Shown piece after piece: positions 58,015 to 64,000 of a DNA stretch of 64,000 nt; positions within the stretch are counted from its first letter, which is position 1, and every line of letters starts with the position of its first letter. A program made the translations under genes and the position numbers. The DNA lies in NCBI GenBank assembly GCA_963844055.1, contig CAWJMN010000001.1, forward strand, positions 248,001-312,000. The letters are read 5' to 3'. Below the pieces are notes generated by a model, which was not told the DNA's origin, searched no databases, and saw only the letters and a program-made list of their open reading frames with translations. This DNA comes from CAWJMN01 sp963844055 (GTDB lineage: Bacteria > Planctomycetota > Planctomycetia > Pirellulales > Pirellulaceae).

Positions 58015-58052
58015 CCAAGGGGGAGATGCAGAGGCGGCATCTCCCCCTTTGG
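58015..58052. terminator. bidirectional terminator between parA and clpB
   Basis: CCAAGGGGGAGATGC (58015-58029) pairs with GCATCTCCCCCTTTGG (58037-58052) with one mismatch and a 7-base loop. It lies in the convergent gap and is T-poor on its 3' side on both strands. Confidence 0.75.
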
Positions 58053-58101
58053 ACTTTCTTGCCAAGGCGAACGGAACCTCACCTTGGCAACCTTGCAGGT
58101 A

Positions 58102-60759
58102 CTACTTGGCTGCTACCGGCTCTTCGAGGGGACGAAAGATAAAGTCGTCTCCATCGAAGTCGATTTGCACGCCATGTTCGGGCCCCACCTCTCCCTTGAG
58201 CAGCGCGGTGGCCAGTGGGTTTTGCACCCGTTGCTGGATCACGCGCTTCAAAGGACGAGCACCATACTGAGGGTCGTATCCTTCGGCAGCAATCGCTTTG
58301 CGAGCGGCTTCCGTCGAAGTCATGGTGATCTCTTGTTGCGCTAGTTGTTTGCGTAGGCGTTCCAATTGGAACTCGACAATCTTTGCAATTTGCTCTCTGC
58401 CCAAAGGCGAGAAAACAATCGTCTCGTCAATCCGGTTAAGGAACTCAGGCAAGAAGCGGGTTTGAAGTGCTTCTTTGACCACCGCACGCATCTCAGCCAT
58501 GGTGCCACCATCTTGAGCAATCTCTTGAATGGCTTGGCTGCCGATGTTGCTGGTCATTACGATAATCGTGTTGGTGAAGTTCACCGTGTTGCCATGGTTG
58601 TCGGTCAGACGGCCATCATCGAGCACTTGCAATAGCACGTTAAACACATCGCGGTGAGCCTTCTCGATTTCGTCGAGCAGGACCACGCTGTAGGGACGAC
58701 GGCGGACCGCTTCTGTAAGCTTGCCCCCCTCCTCGTATCCAACGTAGCCAGGAGGTGCGCCGATCAGACGACTGACGGTGTGCTTCTCCATGAATTCACT
58801 CATGTCGATGCGGACCATCGCGTTTTCATCGTCGAACAGAATCTCTGCCAAGGCTTTGCATAGTTCGGTCTTGCCGACACCGGTAGGTCCTAAGAATAGG
58901 AACGAGCCGATTGGGCGATTGGGATCTTGCAAGCCGCTGCGACTGCGACGGACTGCATTGCTGACGGCGACCACTGCTTCTTCTTGGCCGACAACCCGAT
59001 TGTGCAGGCGCTCTTCCATGACGAGCAGCTTGGCCCGTTCGGTTTCCAGCATGCGAGTCACCGGAACACCGGTCCATTGGCTGACCACCTCGGCGATTTC
59101 TTGGTCCGTCACTTCTTGGCGAAGTAGTGGACGTGCAGAAGCCTTCTCGGTCTCGCGGGCAGGTTCGGCCTTTTCGGTTTCGCTACGTTGTTGCAGCTTG
59201 CGGCGTTCCAGATCGAGCTCATAAAGGCGTTGGTAGTCCTTTTCGCTGACGAGGATGCCGGAAGATTGCTTTTCTTTGATGGAGGAATCGAGTTGCTTGA
59301 ATTCCAATTCGACGCGATCAAGATCCTTGCGAACCTTTTGCACGTCTCCCACGCCCAGCTTCTCGGCTTCCCATTGTTCGCGCAGAGAAGCGAGTTGCCG
59401 CTTGCTGGCTTCAATGTCTTCTTCGATTTCTTTGCGTTGCTTTTGCGCAGTATCCTCGTTCTCTTCAGCAAGTTGCCGCTGAGCGAGCTCTAGCTGACGC
59501 AGGTGCCGCTGGACTTCATCGATTTCGCCGGGAACGCTTTCAAGCTCCATGGCCAGTTTGCTGGCGGCTTCATCCATGAGGTCGATTGCCTTGTCTGGCA
59601 GGAAGCGATCGGTGATATAACGCTGGGAAAGATGGGCGGCGGCCACCAGGGCCGAGTCCTTGATCTTCACGCCGTGATGCGCTTCATAGCGAGGCTTGAG
59701 GCCACGCAAGATGGAAAGCGTATCTTCAACCGATGGCTCGCCAACCATCACGGGCTGGAAACGACGTTCCAAAGCCGCATCTTTTTCAATATGCTTGCGA
59801 TATTCATCAAGCGTGGTAGCACCAATGCAGTGCAGTTCGCCACGGGCTAGTGCGGGTTTGAGTAAGTTGGCTGCATCGGCCGCCCCTTCGGCAGCACCAG
59901 CACCCACAACGGTGTGAAGTTCATCAATAAACAGGATAACTTCGCCGTTGGATTCGCGGACTTCATTAAGAACCGCTTTGAGGCGTTCCTCAAATTCACC
60001 ACGGAATTTGGCACCGGCGATCAATTGCCCCAGATCGAGAGCGATCACCCGCTTGTGCTTGAGGCTCGTGGGGACATCCCCTTGGACGATCCGCAAGGCG
60101 AGACCTTCGGCGATGGCCGTTTTGCCAACACCTGGCTCACCAATGAGGACCGGGTTGTTTTTGCTGCGACGGGAAAGGACCTGAATCACACGGCGGATTT
60201 CCGAATCGCGCCCAATGACGGGGTCAAGCTTGCCAGTGCTGGCGCGGGCGACTAGGTCGGTACCGTATTTTTCCAGAGCCTGGAACTTTCCTTCCGGCGA
60301 TTGATCGGTAACACGGGCGGAGCCACGCACACTTTTCAGGCCGTTGAGGATGTTGTCTGCTTGGATGCCGGAGACCTGCAAGAGTTTCTTGGCACTGCTT
60401 TCGACCTTCGTAAGGGCGAGCAGCAAGTGTTCCACGGAAACGAACTCATCCTGCATGGCGGTCGCTTCGGTGAGCGCCGTGTCGAGCACTTGCATCATGG
60501 CCCGATTCGGATTGGGCTGAGAGCCCCCCGATGATTTGGGAAGCCGGTTGAGTTCTTGCTGGACCAATTTGGTGATCTGCGCGATGTTGGCGCCGATCTT
60601 TTCAAAGAGGGGACGAACAAGGCCATCTCGCTCTTCCAAGAGGGCGCCGAGCAGGTGCAGGGAATCGAGTTCCGGATTGCCACGTTCGGCAGCAGACGAT
60701 TGCGCGCCGGCGACAGCTTCTTGGGCTTTGATGGTGAGCTTGTTGAAATGGAAAGCCAT
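58102..60759 (-). CDS. clpB: ATP-dependent disaggregase ClpB
   Basis: The 885-residue Hsp100 protein pulls polypeptides out of aggregates together with DnaK. It has the N domain (MAFHFNKLTIKAQEAVAGAQ), NBD1 with GEPGVGKTAIAEGLALRI and IDELHTVVGAGAAEGAADA, a coiled-coil M-domain (residues about 415-530, QLELAQRQLAEENEDTAQKQ) and NBD2 with LFLGPTGVGKTELCKALAEI and RIDMSEFMEKHTVSRLIGAP. The pore loop GYVGYEEGG is present. It is the gene after dnaK on this strand, separated by a 242-base structured gap. Confidence 0.96.
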   Translation of the reverse strand: MAFHFNKLTIKAQEAVAGAQSSAAERGNPELDSLHLLGALLEERDGLVRPLFEKIGANIAQITKLVQQELNRLPKSSGGSQPNPNRAMMQVLDTALTEATAMQDEFVSVEHLLLALTKVESSAKKLLQVSGIQADNILNGLKSVRGSARVTDQSPEGKFQALEKYGTDLVARASTGKLDPVIGRDSEIRRVIQVLSRRSKNNPVLIGEPGVGKTAIAEGLALRIVQGDVPTSLKHKRVIALDLGQLIAGAKFRGEFEERLKAVLNEVRESNGEVILFIDELHTVVGAGAAEGAADAANLLKPALARGELHCIGATTLDEYRKHIEKDAALERRFQPVMVGEPSVEDTLSILRGLKPRYEAHHGVKIKDSALVAAAHLSQRYITDRFLPDKAIDLMDEAASKLAMELESVPGEIDEVQRHLRQLELAQRQLAEENEDTAQKQRKEIEEDIEASKRQLASLREQWEAEKLGVGDVQKVRKDLDRVELEFKQLDSSIKEKQSSGILVSEKDYQRLYELDLERRKLQQRSETEKAEPARETEKASARPLLRQEVTDQEIAEVVSQWTGVPVTRMLETERAKLLVMEERLHNRVVGQEEAVVAVSNAVRRSRSGLQDPNRPIGSFLFLGPTGVGKTELCKALAEILFDDENAMVRIDMSEFMEKHTVSRLIGAPPGYVGYEEGGKLTEAVRRRPYSVVLLDEIEKAHRDVFNVLLQVLDDGRLTDNHGNTVNFTNTIIVMTSNIGSQAIQEIAQDGGTMAEMRAVVKEALQTRFLPEFLNRIDETIVFSPLGREQIAKIVEFQLERLRKQLAQQEITMTSTEAARKAIAAEGYDPQYGARPLKRVIQQRVQNPLATALLKGEVGPEHGVQIDFDGDDFIFRPLEEPVAAK

Positions 60760-60859
60760 TGCAGGGAGTCCTTGGGAATGGATTTCTGGAGGGAGGAGGG
60801 ATTGCTAGGGGTTATTAGAAAACTACTGCGAGGAGATTTCTATCGTGGGTTTATAAAAG

Positions 60860-60948
60860 GGGGGCCAAAAGAGCCGCCAAGCGAGTCGGGATTGGCACCC
60901 CTTAGGGAAGTGCCGTTCTCCGATTTCTTTGCGTCCCTTTTGGCCCCC
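60860..60948 (-). promoter_or_regulatory. long-range inverted repeat in the dnaK-clpB gap
   Basis: GGGGGCCAAAAG (60860-60871) pairs perfectly with CTTTTGGCCCCC (60937-60948), enclosing 65 bases. Inside, GGCAC (60894-60898) pairs with GTGCC (60910-60914). On the minus strand, the outer arm is followed by CTTTTAT. It could be the dnaK terminator or a structured clpB leader. A sigma-32-like promoter for clpB in CTTGGCG...CCCCTTTTA is possible but weak. Confidence 0.5.
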
Positions 60949-61001
60949 GGAACAGTTTCAGTCTCAGGCCGTCAAGCGAAGGATTTGCTTGCGAGTGAAG
61001 G

Positions 61002-62930
61002 TTATTTCTTCACTTCAAACTCCCCTTCGATGACATCATCGTCGCCGGATTTGCCAGCGGCTGCCTCAGGAGCACCTGCACCGGCTTCTGCACCGGCGGC
61101 GCCCCCCTTCTCGTAAAGGACCTTGCTGAAGGCATGCGAGGCAGCTTCCAGTTGTTCGACCGCAGACTTGATAGCCTGTACGTCGTCTCCCTTGGCAACT
61201 TCGCGAGTCTTCTCCATCGCTTTTTCGAGCGGTTGGCGATCGCTTTCGGTCAGCTTCTCGGCATTTTCCTTAATCATCTTCTCGAGCTGCCAGCACATGT
61301 TGTCCGCTTGGTTGCGGGCGGTGGCCAGTTCGAGCTTTTGCTTGTCGTCGTCAGCGTGAGCTTCTGCGTCACGACGCATCTTCTCAATTTCTTCCTTCGA
61401 CAAACCACTGGATTGTTGGATTTTGACGTTGGCTTCTTTTCCGGTTCCGACATCCTTGGCCGACACATTCAAAATGCCGTTGGCATCGATGTCGAACTTG
61501 ACTTCGATCTTAGGCATGCCGCGTGGGGCGGGTGGGATGCCGTCCAAGTTGAATTCACCTAGCAAGCGGTTGTCGCGAGCCATCTTGCGTTCCCCTTGGA
61601 ACACGCTGACGGTTACGGCCGTTTGATTATCGGCAGCCGTGCTGAAGGTTTGCTTCTTCTCGGTTGGAATCGTCGTATTGCGTTCTACTAGAGCCGTCAT
61701 CACACCACCTTCGGTTTCGATGCCGAGGGTCAGCGGGGTTACGTCCAGCAGCAGAACGTCCTTACGTTCACCGGCCAAAACCGAAGCTTGGATAGCAGCA
61801 CCGACAGCGACCACTTCGTCAGGATTTACACCCTTGTGAGGTTCCTTGTTGAAGAGGTCCTTGACTAGCTTTTGCACCTTAGGAATACGGGTGCTACCAC
61901 CCACGAGTACAACTTCGTCGATGTCGCTGGCAGATAGCTTGGCATCCTTCAAGGCTTGAATCACAGGCTTGCGGCAACGTTCGATCAGGTGGTCGGTCAG
62001 CTCTTCAAAACGCGATCGGCTGATCGTCATTTGTAAGTGCTTAGGCGTACCACCGGCGATCGTGATGAACGGCAGGTTGATTTCAGTTTGTTGTAGCGAC
62101 GAGAGTTCCTTCTTGGCCTTTTCGCAGGCTTCTTGCAAACGTTGCAGTGCCATGGGCTCCTTGCGGAGGTCTTGGCCATTTTCCTTTTGGAACTCGTTCG
62201 CGACGTGGTTGATCAGGACTTCATCAAAGTCGTCACCACCGAGGTGCGTATCACCATTGGTGCTGATAACTTCGAAGACCTTCTTGTCTTCTTCGTTGCC
62301 GGCGCCGGAAACTTCCAGCACGGACACGTCAAACGTACCACCACCCAGATCGAAGACGACGATCTTTTCGTCCTTCTTCTTGTCCAGGCCGTAGGCCATT
62401 GCAGCGGCCGTTGGTTCGTTGATGATACGGGCAACTTCCAGACCGGCGATTTGGCCGGCGTCCTTGGTTGCTTGACGTTGGGCATCGTTGAAGTAAGCAG
62501 GAACCGTGATGACGGCCTTGTTTACCTTGTGACCCAAGTAGGACTCAGCAGCTTCCTTCAGTTTACGAAGGACCTTGGCCGAGATTTCTTGGGGCGTGTA
62601 TTCGGTGTCACCCGCCTTGATCTTTACGTATTCGTCGCGAGCGCCGATGACCTTGTAAGGGACCATCTTCTCTTCGCTCTCGACTTCGCTGTGGCGACGG
62701 CCCATGAAACGCTTGACGGAGTAAATCGTCCGCGTGGGATTGGTAACCGCTTGGCGACGAGCGGGCTCGCCGACCAAGGTCTCGCCCTTGTCGTTGAAAG
62801 CAACGACCGATTGCGTCAGGCGGTTGCCTTCTGCATTGGCGATTACCTTTGCTTCGCTACCTTCCATGACCGCAACCACCGAGTTCGTCGTACCCAGGTC
62901 GATACCAATGATCTTTTCGCCAGCCGCCAT
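61002..62930 (-). CDS. dnaK: chaperone protein DnaK (Hsp70)
   Basis: The 642-residue Hsp70 has IIGIDLGTTNSVVAVMEGSE, the ATPase phosphate loops (IVVFDLGGGTFDVSVLEVSG and EVVLVGGSTRIPKVQ), the substrate-binding domain (LGIETEGGVMTALVERNTTI) and the helical lid. The C terminus GDDDVIEGEFEVKK is a variant of the typical EEVD-like end. Length and motifs are normal. grpE and dnaJ are not adjacent in the window, so they must lie elsewhere. No CIRCE element is seen upstream, but see the inverted repeat at 63025. Confidence 0.97.
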   Translation of the reverse strand: MAAGEKIIGIDLGTTNSVVAVMEGSEAKVIANAEGNRLTQSVVAFNDKGETLVGEPARRQAVTNPTRTIYSVKRFMGRRHSEVESEEKMVPYKVIGARDEYVKIKAGDTEYTPQEISAKVLRKLKEAAESYLGHKVNKAVITVPAYFNDAQRQATKDAGQIAGLEVARIINEPTAAAMAYGLDKKKDEKIVVFDLGGGTFDVSVLEVSGAGNEEDKKVFEVISTNGDTHLGGDDFDEVLINHVANEFQKENGQDLRKEPMALQRLQEACEKAKKELSSLQQTEINLPFITIAGGTPKHLQMTISRSRFEELTDHLIERCRKPVIQALKDAKLSASDIDEVVLVGGSTRIPKVQKLVKDLFNKEPHKGVNPDEVVAVGAAIQASVLAGERKDVLLLDVTPLTLGIETEGGVMTALVERNTTIPTEKKQTFSTAADNQTAVTVSVFQGERKMARDNRLLGEFNLDGIPPAPRGMPKIEVKFDIDANGILNVSAKDVGTGKEANVKIQQSSGLSKEEIEKMRRDAEAHADDDKQKLELATARNQADNMCWQLEKMIKENAEKLTESDRQPLEKAMEKTREVAKGDDVQAIKSAVEQLEAASHAFSKVLYEKGGAAGAEAGAGAPEAAAGKSGDDDVIEGEFEVKK

Positions 62931-63024
62931 AATGAAAACTCCTGCTGAATGGGATGTTGTTAGTCTGTTGATTCCGGGAGAACCGAAAAACCACGCCTCG
63001 GGTGAGGCTTTGTCTGCTTAAGTA

Positions 63025-63053
63025 GCAAATGGAAGTGATTTACTGTCATTTGC
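63025..63053. promoter_or_regulatory. inverted repeat upstream of dnaK
   Basis: GCAAATG (63025-63031) and CATTTGC (63047-63053) are a perfect 7-bp inverted repeat 15 bases apart, about 95 bases upstream of the dnaK ATG in the 466-base divergent gap 62931-63396. It could be an operator. It is not a CIRCE element (TTAGCACTC-N9-GAGTGCTAA). The rest of the gap shows no gene; a small hairpin is at 63324-63341. Confidence 0.35.
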
Positions 63054-63396
63054 CGGGTTGATCGTGAATAAACCCGATGCTCGCTAAAAAGCAAAGGCCG
63101 TGCCAACTGTGGCGATGGCGTTGGGCTGTTGTCGTAACTATAATGCAGCAAGCCACTTGCGAATGAATTGGTCCTGCGGCCCAGCGGCAAGCCAACTGGG
63201 CGGTGTGCGAGGTCTGCCAAATTGACATAGCCACTTGGGCGCCAAAACTGAGGCCGTCAAAATGGCAGCAGTCCGGGGCAGGGTAAGGGTTTCGCGTTAC
63301 ATTAGAGCCTGCGGCGGGGGTACGGCTGGATGGGACCAGCCAAGTGCCGATGCCGAGGTGCCGTGTTTTTGTCCTTTGTCTGTGAAGCTGTATTCT

Positions 63397-64000
63397 ATGC
63401 CCGTCAAAAAAACACGTCCGGTGAAGTCGTCCACGAAGGTGGTTTCAGTGGCTGCGGCCGGACCTTCGAAGATCGGCTTTTTAGGGCCCGAGTATAGCTA
63501 CAGCCATATTGCGGCTTTGCACCAGTTCTCGGGGAAGGCAGAGTTGATTCCGCTGCCAACGATCAAGGCCGTGTTTGAAGCGCAGAAGGCCGGGACGATT
63601 AACTTTGGCGTGGTTCCGCTGGAGAATTCCACGGATGGCCGCATCGTCGATACGCTGGGGATGTTTGCTCGGATGCCGGTTCGGGTGACGGCCGAAGTTC
63701 CGCTGCGGATTCATCATACGCTGCTGGGGATGGGGCCGAAGACCGGCATCACAGAGATCTATAGCAAGCCACAAGCGATCTCGCAGTGTCGCGATTGGTT
63801 GGGGGCGAACTTGCCCAAGGCCAAGCTGATTGAGATGTCGAGCACGACCGCTGCGGCACAGCTTGCCGCGAAGAAGCCGGGCGCAGCTGCGATTGCCAGT
63901 CGTGAAGCAGGCGAGCATTACGGTCTGAAGGTGTTGGCGGCGAACATTGAAGACAACAAAGACAATGTGACGCGGTTTGCCGTTTTGGGCGAGCAAACGC
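63397..64000 (+). CDS. pheA: prephenate dehydratase (N-terminal part, runs off the window)
   Basis: 201 residues are visible from ATG 63397, open to the window edge. A Lys/Ala/Ser-rich leader (about 25 residues, PVKKTRPVKSSTKVV) is followed by KIGFLGPEYSYSHIAALHQF, INFGVVPLENSTDGRIVDTL and EIYSKPQAISQCRDWLGANL, then ENSTDG and STTAAAQLAAKKPGAAAIAS, diagnostic of prephenate dehydratase. The last seen DNVTRFAVLGEQT is the TRF motif region. An AroQ chorismate mutase domain is absent at the N terminus, so it is monofunctional up to this point; an ACT domain would lie beyond 64000. GTG 63382 is an alternative start. Confidence 0.9.
   Translation, partial: MPVKKTRPVKSSTKVVSVAAAGPSKIGFLGPEYSYSHIAALHQFSGKAELIPLPTIKAVFEAQKAGTINFGVVPLENSTDGRIVDTLGMFARMPVRVTAEVPLRIHHTLLGMGPKTGITEIYSKPQAISQCRDWLGANLPKAKLIEMSSTTAAAQLAAKKPGAAAIASREAGEHYGLKVLAANIEDNKDNVTRFAVLGEQT

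Noticed and set aside
62931..63396. tRNA or other RNA gene upstream of dnaK
   Set aside because: Only small hairpins are visible; no cloverleaf with T-loop or CCA can be drawn.

Overview
The window looks like a chromosome segment of a planctomycete, most likely a Pirellulales/Pirellulaceae-type bacterium. The pointers are: a subunit of the tetrahydromethanopterin-linked formyltransferase/hydrolase complex (fhcA); squalene-hopene cyclase with HpnH; a HemQ-type chlorite-dismutase-fold protein; a MoxR-DUF58-RDD-SpoIIM membrane cluster; an STK with a C-terminal membrane segment; several lysine/alanine-tailed proteins; and intergenic fields of GC-rich palindromes. I see no phage, IS transposase, CRISPR array, rRNA or tRNA gene. 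This assignment is by gene content only.

Layout. 1-5.9 kb holds a partial old-yellow-enzyme oxidoreductase, a HEAT protein, HemQ, a frameshifted DinB protein, fhcA and trmL. 6.0-13.9 kb is a tightly packed minus-strand cluster, RDD > SpoIIM-like > membrane protein > DUF4129-like > DUF4350-like > MoxR ATPase > DUF58, with stop/start overlaps at most junctions. 14.1-17.2 kb is a two-gene ABC exporter whose permease is fused to a CPBP (CAAX-type) protease domain. 17.5-21.7 kb is a plus-strand trio: AAA ATPase, Ser/Thr kinase and a Lys/Ala-tailed protein. 21.8-24.7 kb has an APH-fold kinase, a membrane-anchored methyltransferase and a pentapeptide-repeat protein. 25.3-34.1 kb is rich in isoprenoid and lipid genes on the minus strand (shc, hpnH, ispG, a sugar/alcohol dehydrogenase, uppS, cdsA, a SpoU-family rRNA methyltransferase). 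34.5-41.9 kb has an NhaD antiporter, a THUMP-like methyltransferase and planctomycete-type surface or unknown proteins. 42.0-44.9 kb is thrS-infC; infC appears to start at AUC. 45.2-48.5 kb has a GNAT acetyltransferase and a pair of M16 peptidases, one catalytic and one without the zinc motif. 48.5-53.2 kb holds two palindrome-repeat fields around a GntP permease and a small DUF4259-like gene. 53.3-64.0 kb has a PD-(D/E)XK-like protein, a lipoprotein, an Asp/Glu-rich protein, scpB, parA, clpB, dnaK and the start of a prephenate dehydratase gene.

The most unusual signal is recoding-like. Five separate +1 frameshifts (a DinB gene, an rRNA methyltransferase gene, scpB, and parA twice) all fall exactly at GCT(C/G)AGC, read as Leu codon CTC/CTG followed by A-GCN. 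Skipping one base restores the family-consistent protein as Leu-Ala each time. Three other in-frame G-CTC-AGC sites sit in intact genes, so the heptamer alone is not sufficient. Two further genes (ispG and an M16 peptidase) have -1-type shifts at a shared GCGCCCGC. Either the assembly carries motif-specific base-call errors (for example at GCTAGC and at C4 runs), or this organism uses a +1 recoding site; the sequence alone cannot decide. Frameshifted genes are annotated as single loci across the break.
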